A stretch of 20,986 bases of DNA from assembly GCA_016303225.1 (NCBI GenBank), contig JAEDMC010000026.1:1-20986 (forward strand), read 5' to 3'. This DNA comes from Kiritimatiellia bacterium (GTDB lineage: Bacteria; Verrucomicrobiota; Kiritimatiellia; RFP12; UBA1067). The notes beneath the pieces were generated by a model. It did no database searches. It was not told where the DNA came from and saw nothing but the letters and a program-made list of their open reading frames with translations. Below, piece by piece: positions 1 through 7,269 of this stretch; position 1 is the stretch's first letter; every line of letters starts with the position of its first letter. Position numbers and translations under genes: made by a program.

Positions 1-47
1 AAGTAAATTTGATGCATAGCTCATTGTATTCGCAAGATTCCGAGCAT

Positions 48-81
48 TCTCTGCGTTCTCGGCCTCTCTGCGTCTCTGCGT
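48..81. repeat. Degenerate CTCTGCGT short tandem repeat
   Basis: Three copies of CTCTGCGT (two preceded by T) lie within about 34 bases, one pair separated by TCTCGGCC. The surrounding first 120 bases are more AT-rich than the rest of the window and contain no ORF I can support. The array may belong to the same class of short-period repeats found elsewhere in this window, but its unit is unrelated in sequence. No function is assigned. Confidence 0.6.
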
Positions 82-156
82 GAGACATTCAACTGACGAA
101 TCTAGGTTAAATGTTTTTTATTTGAAATGTTGGCAATGTCCAGAAAGTACGTCAAC

Positions 157-345
157 ATGAACACGCGCGAAGATTCTCGACCCCAATGGGTCAAAATTTC
201 AGAAGTTGCCGCAATGTACGGCACAAAACCCCAGACGGTCCGAAGCTGGATTCGCAAGGGGCTGTTGAAACAGACAGGCATTGGTCGGCGACTGCACTAT
301 GTCACCGCAGAAAGCCTTCAAACATTCAAGGAGGGGCACGACTGA
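157..345 (+). CDS. Excisionase/MerR-like helix-turn-helix protein
   Basis: A 62-residue protein made almost entirely of one winged-HTH module. The stretch WVKISEVAAMYGTKPQTVRS, followed by WIRKGLLKQ and RRLHYV, matches the HTH_17/excisionase pattern: a tip helix, a recognition helix with TVRSWI, then a basic wing. Such proteins bind DNA as small regulators or as recombination directionality factors. No integrase is visible beside it. The start is uncertain. ATG 157 gives a compact protein, while ATG 127 would add ten residues, and neither has a convincing ribosome binding site. Its 3' end carries a strong AGGAGGGG sequence serving the next small ORF, whose ATG overlaps this gene's TGA. Family assignment is fairly safe. 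The biological role is unknown. Confidence 0.75.
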   Translation: MNTREDSRPQWVKISEVAAMYGTKPQTVRSWIRKGLLKQTGIGRRLHYVTAESLQTFKEGHD

Positions 346-404
346 TGGCTATGCGACAAGATCCAGCGCCAATCCCCGCTTATCACCCGACACACCCGGC
401 CTGA
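345..404 (+). CDS. Possible 19-residue peptide ORF
   Basis: ATG overlaps the stop of the HTH gene (TGATG) and lies eight bases after AAGGAGGGG, one of the best Shine-Dalgarno sequences in the window. The reading frame then ends after 19 codons, giving a proline-rich peptide, MAMRQDPAPIPAYHPTHPA. It could be a true micropeptide, a translational leader, or the surviving first codons of a larger gene once co-expressed with the HTH protein. I do not recognise the peptide. Only the ribosome binding site and the coupling support it. Confidence 0.3.
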   Translation: MAMRQDPAPIPAYHPTHPA

Positions 405-420
405 TCGGAGTTGAAAAGAT

Positions 421-429
421 TTATCCACA
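421..429 (+). promoter_or_regulatory. Perfect DnaA-box-like 9-mer
   Basis: TTATCCACA is identical to the strong DnaA-box consensus. It occurs once, just upstream of the TATACT box of the L,D-transpeptidase gene, where a bound regulator could act. A single box is not an origin, and a chance match in about 21 kb is plausible. Confidence 0.3.
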
Positions 430-456
430 ATCGGACGAAACCGAGGCATGTTTTGG

Positions 457-462
457 TATACT
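457..462 (+). promoter_or_regulatory. -10 box (TATACT) of the L,D-transpeptidase gene
   Basis: GGTATACT lies only seven bases before the ATG at 470, so transcription would start at or within a base or two of the start codon. No good -35 hexamer is seen at 16-18 bp spacing. The GG preceding the box matches several other promoters in this window. Confidence 0.45.
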
Positions 463-469
463 ACAAGAT

Positions 470-1354
470 ATGTTTTTCGCTTTTCTCATCTTTTGCACGC
501 TGGCGGCCGACACGCCTTCGCCACTGTCCGGACAAATCTGCCTCGACAAGGATGGCTTTTCCTGCAATGCGATCGACGGCATCTGGGGGGCCAAGTCCGA
601 ACGCGCTCAAGAGCTTCGCCAGTCCACCAGGCAGAGCTTCGGCCCCTACGGCAATCTCTTCCGCATCGAGGCCGTTACCCAGGCAGATCTCGACGCTCTG
701 GTGGCGATCCCGAAGGAGCCGGCAGACAAGGCGAAGCTCCCGCACATGGGCTACGAATCCATCAAGGAGATGTTCGCCGAACGCGGACACCTGAGCCCGC
801 GCGGACTCGAGCGGCTCAACCCCGGCATCGACTGGAGCCATGTCGCGGTCGGGACGAAGCTCGTCATTCCCGACTTCCCGTCCATCGAGGAGAACCTCGC
901 CGCCGGCGACCCGCTGAAGCAGAAGAAGTCCAAGCGCCCGCTCGCCGAGGTCGTCAAGGTCTCGCTCTCGAAGTTCGAGATCACCGTCTGGGGCACGAAC
1001 GGCACCTGCCTCGCGCTCTTCCCCTGCTCGATCGCCAAGGACAAGGCAAAACGTCCTCAGGCCGGCGAGCTGAGGGTTGTCACGAAGATTCCGCATCCGA
1101 ACTACACCTACACGCCCGACTTCGTTCCCAAGGGACGAAAGGCCTCGAAGCACATCCTGATGGACGGGCCGAACAATCCCGTCGGCGTCGCATGGATCGG
1201 ACTGAGCCTCCCCACCTACGGCATCCACGGCACGCCCAAGCCCGAGACGATCGGCAGCGCCGAATCCCACGGCTGCTTCCGCCTCTCGAACTGGAACGTC
1301 GCGCGCCTCTACGCCCTCGTGAAGATCGGCACCAAGGTTGTCATCGAGCCCTGA
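470..1354 (+). CDS. Secreted L,D-transpeptidase (YkuD family)
   Basis: A 294-residue exported peptidoglycan enzyme. A short hydrophobic N-terminus (MFFAFLIFCTLAA) looks like a signal peptide lacking basic residues. A peptidoglycan-binding-like segment follows (DGFSCNAIDGIWGAKSERA), then a LysM-like half domain ending LNPGIDWSHVAVGTKLVIP. The last 130 residues form the YkuD domain, with catalytic motif H253-G...S266-H267-G268-C269-F-R. By family knowledge such enzymes make 3-3 cross-links in peptidoglycan or attach proteins to it, using Cys as nucleophile. The frame is open upstream to 281, but the ATG at 470 is chosen because it begins the signal peptide and follows a TATACT box. It converges on the DUF4091 gene, 36 bases away. 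Confidence 0.9.
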   Translation: MFFAFLIFCTLAADTPSPLSGQICLDKDGFSCNAIDGIWGAKSERAQELRQSTRQSFGPYGNLFRIEAVTQADLDALVAIPKEPADKAKLPHMGYESIKEMFAERGHLSPRGLERLNPGIDWSHVAVGTKLVIPDFPSIEENLAAGDPLKQKKSKRPLAEVVKVSLSKFEITVWGTNGTCLALFPCSIAKDKAKRPQAGELRVVTKIPHPNYTYTPDFVPKGRKASKHILMDGPNNPVGVAWIGLSLPTYGIHGTPKPETIGSAESHGCFRLSNWNVARLYALVKIGTKVVIEP

Positions 1355-1364
1355 AGCATATCGA

Positions 1365-1379
1365 CTCCCCGAGCAGGGG
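1365..1379. terminator. Weak hairpin between convergent genes
   Basis: TCCCC-GAGCA-GGGGA can form a five-base-pair stem in the 36-base gap between the stops of the L,D-transpeptidase gene and the DUF4091 gene. No U-tract follows on either strand, so it is at best a weak or factor-dependent bidirectional stop. Confidence 0.2.
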
Positions 1380-1390
1380 AAAACGGCGCC

Positions 1391-4093
1391 TCACTCGTCG
1401 AGCGAAATCGTTTCCGCGGAGTCGTCGTCGTCCAGCGAACCCATTGAGATTTTGTTGTTCTTGCGCGCAATGGCCGAAAGCCGGGCCACATTGCGCTTCG
1501 CGGCGTTGATCTGACTCTTCTCCTCCTGAGAATCGTAGGTCGGGATGATGTCCGTCCAGCAGGCGAGGGCGCGGTTGTAGTCCTTGGCCATTTCGGCCGC
1601 CTTCGCCTCGGAAATGAGGATCTTCCGGCGGAAGTTCTTGTCCCCGTCGTTGTTGTACGCGCGGTGCGCCTCCTTGAACGCCTTCAGCGCGCGTTCCCAC
1701 TCTTCCAGGTAGTTGAGCGCCTCGCCCATGGTGATGAAGAGGTCGGCCTGGTGCGCCGGCGAGATCCTGGTGTCCTTCATGCGCGCTTCGGCGTAGTCGA
1801 CGCACTTCTCGTAGGCCTTCGCGCCGAGATAACCGCGGCACATCTTGTAGATAGCACCGAAGCGCTCCTCCTCGGTCGCGCCCGGGAACTTCAGCGCGGC
1901 GGCAATCGCCACCGACGCCTCGTCCAGCTGCTTGACCGTGTAGTTCTCCTCAAACTTCTCGTCCGTCATCAGCGCCTTGACGCGCAGCAGCAGCAGTTTG
2001 CCGCGCTCCGCATTCGTGATGTTCTTGATCTTGAGGGCGGTCTCGACAGCCGCAACCGCCTCGCGACGCTCCTGCATCGCCGAATGGAGCTCGCTCTTGC
2101 GCATCGCCGCCTTGACGCGGTCAGGAGTAGCCGAACCGGCATCCGCCAGCAGGCCGTCCAGCGCGGCGATCGCGAGGTCGTAGCGCCCTTCTCCATGATT
2201 CCAGCTGCCCGACTCGCCCGCCATCGTCTTGACGTAGGCGAAGACCTCCTTCGCGCCGGCGGACGGCTTCGGCACCTTCTGCCAGCGCCCGTCCGGCGGC
2301 AGCTCCGCCGGAGGCGGAAGCTCCGTGTCCTTGTCCTCGGGCTGCTGACCGACCTTTGCGATCAGCTTCTCGATCCAGCCGACCGTCTCGCGGCGGAACG
2401 CGTTGAGGTCGATGACCTCCTCCGGCTCGACGCCGTCCTGCCAGACGAGCGCGTCGCGGCCGAGCTTGCGCGTCGCCGGATCGGACGACTTCAGGGCCGC
2501 TTCGGCGCGCCGACGCAGGAGCGTGAAGTAGCGGACATCGTCCAGCGCCTCGCGCACCGCCTCCCACGCCAGCGTCGAGACAAGGCCGTCGTCGGTCCAG
2601 TAGACGATACCGAACTGGCAGTAGCGGTCGTAGTGGACGAAGTCGTTCCAGCGGTTCGCGCGTCCGTCGAAGAAGCAGTACTCGTGCTGTCCGTCGAAGT
2701 CGGCGTACCAGAAGCGGAGGCCCTTGATGCGGCGCCAGACGTCAGGGTTCTCGGGCCCCGTGAAGGTGCTCGCATAGGTGACGGCCTTAGCACCCGTCGT
2801 GCGCCAAGACCAGCCCTCTTCGGCGGACACGCAGGCGGGCACGTCGTTGATGTCGATGAAGACGCCCGAATCCTTGGCATAGGCGTAGTCGGTCCAGATC
2901 TTGCCGCCAAGCGAATGGACGATGTCCCAGTAGGCATAGCTGCGACGGTTGAACCCGACGCCGCATTCGTCGCCGGAGGAGTAATAGCAGCGGTGATGGC
3001 CGAGATACTTGTCCATGATCGCGTTCTGTCCGACGACCTTCTCGCGGAACATGTCAAGCGACTTCTGGAAGTCCTCCGGCGCATCCTCGCGCTCGCGCAG
3101 CTTACCGCCCGGATTCCACACAAACGCACCCCAGTTCTCGAACGCCATGCCGTTGATCAGAGGATCGGCGCAAAGCCCCTCCTGACGTGCGATGATGAGC
3201 GTACGGAGTCCGTAGTCGTCCATGGAGTCGACCTTCAGGTTGCCGACGCCGCTCAGGTTGATCGCATTGTGCTCCGCCATGCTGCGGAAGATCGCGCGCA
3301 GCTTCTTCTCTGCGCGGTCGAGGCGGTGTCCCTCGGCCAGCAGTCCCGCGAGCGACGGCGAACCCATCCAGAAGGAGACGTACGGCTCGCTCGTGTCATA
3401 GTGCGTGCGCGGACGCGGCAGGACGAACGGGTAGACGGTAAGGCGGATGGACAGTTGTTTGAGGTTTTGAGCGTTTGAGGTTTTGAGGTCAATAGTACCC
3501 TTGTATTCTCCGGGCTTCGCGTCCTTGGGCACCTTCCACGTCACGAGATACTGCTGGCGGAAGTCCTTGCGGAGGTCGAACGGCACGAACTTCGGCGCGT
3601 CGTGGATCGGCTCGCAGTCGTTGTTGAGATGCGTCTGGAGGTCCGTATGGCTCATGTCCAGGTAGACGGGCCCATCCGGATAGCTGCCGCGCAGATAGTT
3701 GATCTTATTCTCGAAGTCGACCTTGACGAGCGCATCGTCATGGAGAACGAGGTTGTTGATGAGCGTCGGCTTCGCCTGGTTGCCGCTCCAGGACGAGTTC
3801 CAGCGGCTGTCGGGACGGAACCAGACCTTCACCAGGGCGACGTCCGCCGCGGATGCGGGGATCGTCGCGCCGTCCGGCCCCTTCAGGTCGGAGGGAACGA
3901 CATCGACCTTTTCGTAATCCGCATCGGGACGGACGACGAACGAGACGGCCTCGATCTCGCCCTTGGCGGCGGCGAAGTCAATTGCGTCGGTGACGACGCC
4001 TCCGGCCGGATCGGCATCCGGCAGAAACGGCACGTTACACCACGGATCGACGCGGAAAACGGTGAGCGCGGCAAGTATCGCAAGCATATTCAT
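1391..4093 (-). CDS. Secreted DUF4091-type glycosidase-like protein with C-terminal TPRs
   Basis: A 900-residue exported protein. MNMLAILAALTVF is a short signal peptide. The N-terminal third looks beta-rich. The middle resembles the catalytic-type barrel of secreted proteins carrying DUF4091, whose signature region is recognisable in WYADFDGQHEYCFFDG and in TLAWEAVREALDDVRYFTLL (about residues 475-545). Such proteins are common in polysaccharide-degrading PVC bacteria and are thought, without firm biochemistry, to act on glycans. After a proline-rich linker (ELPPPAELPPDG), roughly the last 250 residues are helical TPR-like repeats (for example ALNYLEEWERALKAFKEA). The C-terminus is acidic (DDDDSAETISLDE). 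A short-period repeat encodes residues about 202-213. The start follows AAGGAG, which lies in the last codons of the upstream gene, two bases after its TAA, so the two are an operon. Confidence 0.8.
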   Translation of the reverse strand: MNMLAILAALTVFRVDPWCNVPFLPDADPAGGVVTDAIDFAAAKGEIEAVSFVVRPDADYEKVDVVPSDLKGPDGATIPASAADVALVKVWFRPDSRWNSSWSGNQAKPTLINNLVLHDDALVKVDFENKINYLRGSYPDGPVYLDMSHTDLQTHLNNDCEPIHDAPKFVPFDLRKDFRQQYLVTWKVPKDAKPGEYKGTIDLKTSNAQNLKQLSIRLTVYPFVLPRPRTHYDTSEPYVSFWMGSPSLAGLLAEGHRLDRAEKKLRAIFRSMAEHNAINLSGVGNLKVDSMDDYGLRTLIIARQEGLCADPLINGMAFENWGAFVWNPGGKLREREDAPEDFQKSLDMFREKVVGQNAIMDKYLGHHRCYYSSGDECGVGFNRRSYAYWDIVHSLGGKIWTDYAYAKDSGVFIDINDVPACVSAEEGWSWRTTGAKAVTYASTFTGPENPDVWRRIKGLRFWYADFDGQHEYCFFDGRANRWNDFVHYDRYCQFGIVYWTDDGLVSTLAWEAVREALDDVRYFTLLRRRAEAALKSSDPATRKLGRDALVWQDGVEPEEVIDLNAFRRETVGWIEKLIAKVGQQPEDKDTELPPPAELPPDGRWQKVPKPSAGAKEVFAYVKTMAGESGSWNHGEGRYDLAIAALDGLLADAGSATPDRVKAAMRKSELHSAMQERREAVAAVETALKIKNITNAERGKLLLLRVKALMTDEKFEENYTVKQLDEASVAIAAALKFPGATEEERFGAIYKMCRGYLGAKAYEKCVDYAEARMKDTRISPAHQADLFITMGEALNYLEEWERALKAFKEAHRAYNNDGDKNFRRKILISEAKAAEMAKDYNRALACWTDIIPTYDSQEEKSQINAAKRNVARLSAIARKNNKISMGSLDDDDSAETISLDE
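3457..3488. repeat. Two 16-nt tandem units inside the DUF4091 gene
   Basis: GTTTGAGGTTTTGAGC is followed directly by GTTTGAGGTTTTGAGG. Each unit is itself a 7+9 subrepeat of GTTTGAG. On the coding strand the array encodes a polar stretch (SNAQNLKQ) between two predicted beta strands, so it looks like an in-frame loop insertion. The local sequence is lower in GC than the flanking gene. Confidence 0.75.
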
Positions 4094-4095
4094 GA

Positions 4096-5847
4096 TTAAA
4101 ACTCCTTGTCGTCGAGCTGGATGGCGTTGTCGTCGTGGTCGACGTCCGGCGCGGTCAGCGTCGCGGCGCCCTCTGGCGGTTTCTTCGGCGGCGGTTCGGG
4201 CGGGACCTCTCCGGCATGGCGCTGCAGGATGTAGTCGCGGCGCGCAAGGCTCACGCGGTCAGCGAGATCGAAGAGCTTGCCGAGAGACTTCCGGACTTGG
4301 TCCTTGACAACCTCGCTCTGCTTTTCCAACGGAGCCGGCACCCAGTGGCGGTCCGCGTCCCGATAGGTGTAGGTGATCTCCTCTAGATTCTTGTTCGCGT
4401 CCACCATCGGCTCGACGACGCGCTCCCAGAACATCTTGTCGCTCTCGGGATCGCAGCGCTGATAGGTCGGCGTCTTCGTCTTCGCGAATCCGTAGAGCCG
4501 CTCGTCGTGCCAGAGACGGTAGATTCCGCTCGCCTGCGCCTTCTGCTTGGCATAACGCTCGGTGATGTCCGCGCAGGAAATGCGGGCGGCCAGCTTCTTG
4601 AAGTTGATCTCACGTCCCTTCGCCCAGTCCAGGCGAACCGCCGCGGACGGCACGCCGGGCAGTTCGTCCAGCGCCACGTACCACTTGTCGACGATACCGT
4701 TGCGCATCGACGGCCAGAAACCGTAGAGCGAGAACCAGCTGAAGGACAGGTTCAGCGTCCAGCCGCCCTTGCCGTCCTTCTTGAAGTCGAAGCGCGGCTG
4801 CAGCTTCGGATAGTTCGGGCCATAGCTCCGGCGGAGATAGGGCTTCAGCCGCCAGTTCCTCGGATCGCCGTAAAGCCGCTTGATACCCTTGCCCCAGCGC
4901 TCCTGCAGGAACCAGAGTCCGTAGCAGTCGTCCGGCGCACGGTTCGTCTCCACGGGCGTGAGGTCGATCCGGAACTCGTAGGGGAGGTACGCCCCCTTGC
5001 CATCGGGAAGGTAAAGCTTGAAGGAGCCCTTGCCGCCTGGCCACTCGCAGCCCGCAGTTCCCTTCTCCGAAGCGATCTTGAAGCCGAAGCCGTTCTTGTT
5101 GCACGAAAACGTCAGCCCATCCGAAAGCTCAACCGGCTCCGTCCGGTCCAGCGAAACGGCGACGTGAGAAGGCGCTTGGTCCTGCAACGGCACGAACCGC
5201 TCGTCCGCCGGCGCATCCGGCTTGGAGACGACGAGCGGAAGCTTCTTGGGCGTGACGCCCAGGAGCTGTTCGAGGCGCTTCGCGTAGCAGATGAACTCGA
5301 GCCGCATCGTGTCGAGGTTCTCCGACTCGATGTCCATGAACTTGAAGAACCACAGGACGCGCCGTCCCTCGATCCAGACCTTGTTGTCCTTCTCCCGCCA
5401 GCCGAGCGCCTGCTGGGCGAGAGCCCGGGCATACCGCGCGACTGCGGCATCGATCTTCGCCTCCGCCAGCGCCTGCTTCCAGGCCGGCGAGAAACGCTCC
5501 TCGCCCACCAGCCAGACACCATCGGCGCCTTCGCGAACCGCCAGGAAACCCGCGACGCGGCGGAACCGCTCGGCGGAACATTCCGGATCCCACGCGACGC
5601 GCTTCAGGATCTTCACGCCCAGGCGATGCCACTGGAGGAGAATGTGCTCCGCCGGCACTTCGTCGACCACGCAGACTTCGGCAGAAGCGGCATGCTTGAG
5701 CCAATCGTCTCGCATGTCACCCGAAAGCTCAGTCGGCTTCAGACCCTCGGAATTCTCCAGTGAAAGGAAAAAGCGATCATTTGCGACCGCAGTCGATGTC
5801 AACGCAATCGCTAAAACGGCTATTTGCAACGAATACTTCATTATCAT
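4096..5847 (-). CDS. Secreted protein, 583 aa, possible CBM9-like carbohydrate-binding module
   Basis: First gene of the two-gene secreted operon. MKYSLQIAVLAIALTSTAVAN is a clear signal peptide with an Ala-x-Ala-type site. I do not recognise the whole protein. The middle to C-terminal part (roughly residues 230-420) contains strands and motifs such as SWFSLYGFWPSMR and AAVRLDWAKGRE, which recall family-9-like carbohydrate-binding modules (FWP...RL.W..G). This is a resemblance only. The tail has a proline-rich linker (PPEPPPKKPPEG) and an acidic end (DHDDNAIQLDDKEF) that resembles the end of the DUF4091 protein. Context suggests a partner in extracellular glycan handling. An ATG two codons downstream (5841) is an alternative start. 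AGGGGTGAG precedes both. Confidence 0.7.
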   Translation of the reverse strand: MIMKYSLQIAVLAIALTSTAVANDRFFLSLENSEGLKPTELSGDMRDDWLKHAASAEVCVVDEVPAEHILLQWHRLGVKILKRVAWDPECSAERFRRVAGFLAVREGADGVWLVGEERFSPAWKQALAEAKIDAAVARYARALAQQALGWREKDNKVWIEGRRVLWFFKFMDIESENLDTMRLEFICYAKRLEQLLGVTPKKLPLVVSKPDAPADERFVPLQDQAPSHVAVSLDRTEPVELSDGLTFSCNKNGFGFKIASEKGTAGCEWPGGKGSFKLYLPDGKGAYLPYEFRIDLTPVETNRAPDDCYGLWFLQERWGKGIKRLYGDPRNWRLKPYLRRSYGPNYPKLQPRFDFKKDGKGGWTLNLSFSWFSLYGFWPSMRNGIVDKWYVALDELPGVPSAAVRLDWAKGREINFKKLAARISCADITERYAKQKAQASGIYRLWHDERLYGFAKTKTPTYQRCDPESDKMFWERVVEPMVDANKNLEEITYTYRDADRHWVPAPLEKQSEVVKDQVRKSLGKLFDLADRVSLARRDYILQRHAGEVPPEPPPKKPPEGAATLTAPDVDHDDNAIQLDDKEF

Positions 5848-5880
5848 TACTCACCCCTATTATCGGTAAGATCCAGCCAA

Positions 5881-5909
5881 ATTATACCACATCCGCAACG
5901 ACACAGCAA
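5881..5909 (-). promoter_or_regulatory. Promoter of the secreted-protein operon
   Basis: On the minus strand TTGCTG (5904-5909) and TATAAT (5881-5886) are separated by 17 bp. The predicted leader of about 30 bases contains AGGGGTGAG before the ATG at 5847. Confidence 0.7.
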
Positions 5910-5977
5910 TTGCGATTGTAATCACAAGGTACTCGCGCCGCGCCCGCCAAAGCTGGCACATGGTGTCGATTGGGGGA

Positions 5978-6622
5978 TCATCTGCTCAAAAGCGCGGCGG
6001 CGGCGAGGGCTTCGGCCTGCTTGTGCGTGCGGGCGGAAGCGGTCGCGCTCCCCATGCCGTCGACCATCACGCGAACGGTGAAAATCGGCTCGTGGGCCTT
6101 GCCAGCCGTATTCAAGAGCTCGTAGACGGGATGCCGTGGCGGTTTCATCGCTTGCGCGCGGACCTGCAATTCGCCTTTCGGATTGCTGCTCCACTCGCTT
6201 TCGGCCGCATTCGCATTAAGCTCCAGCGCCTCGAAGATCTGCTTCGCGGCGGCAAAACCGCCGTCCAGATAGGCCGCGCCGATGATGGCTTCGACGGCGT
6301 CGGCAAGCGTCTTCGCATTCCGCGGCAGCTCCGCCGCGCCGTGATTGCGCCGAAGCCGCGCCGCCAGATCAAAGCGCGCCGCCACATCGCAGAGCGCGGC
6401 GGACGAGACCATGTGCGTGCGGCGGACCGTGAGCTGACCCTCCTGTTCGGACGGAAACTCGGCATAGAGACGCTCGGCGCTCAGCAGCCCAAGCACCGCA
6501 TCCCCAAGGAATTCCAGCCGCTGATTGTCCCTGGCGTCCGGCACGTCCATGCGGTACGCCGGCGTCGTCAGCGCCTCCTCCAGCAGACTCTCATCTGCAA
6601 ACGTATATCCAAATATCTCCAA
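5978..6622 (-). CDS. rnc: Ribonuclease III
   Basis: A 214-residue endonuclease for double-stranded RNA, acting in rRNA and mRNA maturation. The signature NQRLEFLGDAVL is at residues 33-44, with E37 and D41. The second metal-binding pair is in DAVEAIIGAAYLDGG (D108, E111). A double-stranded-RNA-binding domain occupies about residues 145-214 (PVYELLNTAGKAHEPIF...ASARTHKQAEALAAAALL). The start is odd. The only in-frame start preserving the N-terminal helix (FGYTFADESLLEEALT) is a TTG at 6622, with an in-frame TAG two codons upstream. The leader is a heptad repeat with no Shine-Dalgarno. The N-terminus is about ten residues shorter than in E. coli. The function call is secure. The start is less so. 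Confidence 0.93.
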   Translation of the reverse strand: MEIFGYTFADESLLEEALTTPAYRMDVPDARDNQRLEFLGDAVLGLLSAERLYAEFPSEQEGQLTVRRTHMVSSAALCDVAARFDLAARLRRNHGAAELPRNAKTLADAVEAIIGAAYLDGGFAAAKQIFEALELNANAAESEWSSNPKGELQVRAQAMKPPRHPVYELLNTAGKAHEPIFTVRVMVDGMGSATASARTHKQAEALAAAALLSR

Positions 6623-6624
6623 CT

Positions 6625-6652
6625 GCTAACTAACAACTAACAACTAACAACT
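6625..6652. repeat. Heptad array (AACAACT) forming the rnc leader
   Basis: GCTAACT is followed by three exact copies of AACAACT. On the minus strand this is AGTTGTT repeated between the TATAAT box and the TTG start codon of rnc, so almost the entire 5' untranslated region is array. An in-frame TAG at 6626-6628 also comes from it. Confidence 0.9.
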
Positions 6653-6654
6653 AA

Positions 6655-6660
6655 ATTATA
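6655..6660 (-). promoter_or_regulatory. -10 box (TATAAT) of rnc
   Basis: GGTATAAT on the minus strand lies 32 bases before the TTG start of rnc and abuts the heptad array. No good -35 is seen at 16-18 bp. The out-of-frame remnant of the upstream outer-membrane-protein gene happens to terminate inside this box. Confidence 0.55.
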
Positions 6661-7264
6661 CCAAATCAGAAGCGCCAGGTGACGGTGAAACCAGTCGCAT
6701 GCGATGTCCGTAAGGTCCGTAAGGCGTCACGACCGGCAGCGAATACTGCTCGAAGTCAAAGTAGAGAAACCGCATGCCCGCACCGACCGACCACTTGTCC
6801 GTCACCTTGTAGGCGAGGTTCGGATTGACCGTAAAGGACATCACCGTCGTGTCGATCGAATTGAAGTTCAAGTCCCAGCTGTCGGAATACTCCGAGCCAA
6901 GGCCGTACTCCGGCATGACGCCCAGGCCGAAGGCAAAGTCCCACGGCAATGGAATTGCCAAATGAAAGTGCGGCAACCAGAAGACGCCCGGATCCATGGA
7001 CGAGGTCCGGCCGCCTGGCAGGTCCGTCTTAATCCGTCCGCGCGGATGCTCGGTCATGAAACCCGCCGTCACCGTGAGATTCGTCAAATCCGTCAACGTC
7101 GCCGGATTGTAGAAGTTCGCTGAAGCGTCGTAGGCGCGTCCAACTACAGCACCGCCTAGAGCATAAGTCGGCGAAGACGCTTCATATAGACCAAAACCGC
7201 TTCCTGAGGAGGCAAAGGCCATTCCGCAGGCCACGACAGAGAAAAAACCTTGTTTAACGTTCAT
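6656..7264 (-). pseudogene. Truncated, frameshifted FadL/OmpP1-family outer-membrane protein
   Basis: The first ~190 codons encode a signal peptide (MNVKQGFFSVVACGMAFA) and the N-terminal half of an OmpP1/FadL/TodX-type porin: SGFGLYEASSPTYALGGA, then DASANFYNPATLTDLTNLTV, then beta strands. The family is normally about 400 residues or more. Here the frame runs out at 202. A typical outer-membrane C-terminal strand, SHATGFTVTWRF followed by TGA at 6666-6668, is present in a different frame just downstream of a duplicated 9-mer. This indicates that the second half was deleted and the ends joined out of frame. No Shine-Dalgarno precedes the ATG at 7264, which follows prmA by five bases. An active short form cannot be excluded, but a barrel lacking its closing strand is unlikely to insert. 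Confidence 0.75.
6706..6723. repeat. Duplicated 9-mer at the porin deletion scar
   Basis: GTCCGTAAG occurs twice in direct tandem. It separates the in-frame N-terminal part of the FadL-type gene from the out-of-frame C-terminal strand, so it marks the likely junction of the deletion. Confidence 0.8.
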
Positions 7265-7269
7265 TGCGA

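Noticed and set aside
421..429. Replication origin
   Set aside because: Only one DnaA-type box, with no AT-rich unwinding region, no box cluster, and no dnaA or dnaN nearby.
1..469. Edge of an integrated mobile element
   Set aside because: An excisionase-like HTH gene and a short repeat are suggestive, but no integrase, attachment-site duplication or tRNA is seen within the window.
1664..3478. A 604-codon plus-strand frame
   Set aside because: Antisense shadow of the DUF4091 gene with the same Arg/Val/Leu-rich composition and no recognisable motif.
4507..5763. A 418-codon plus-strand frame
   Set aside because: Antisense of the 583-residue secreted protein, which has a signal peptide, promoter and ribosome binding site.
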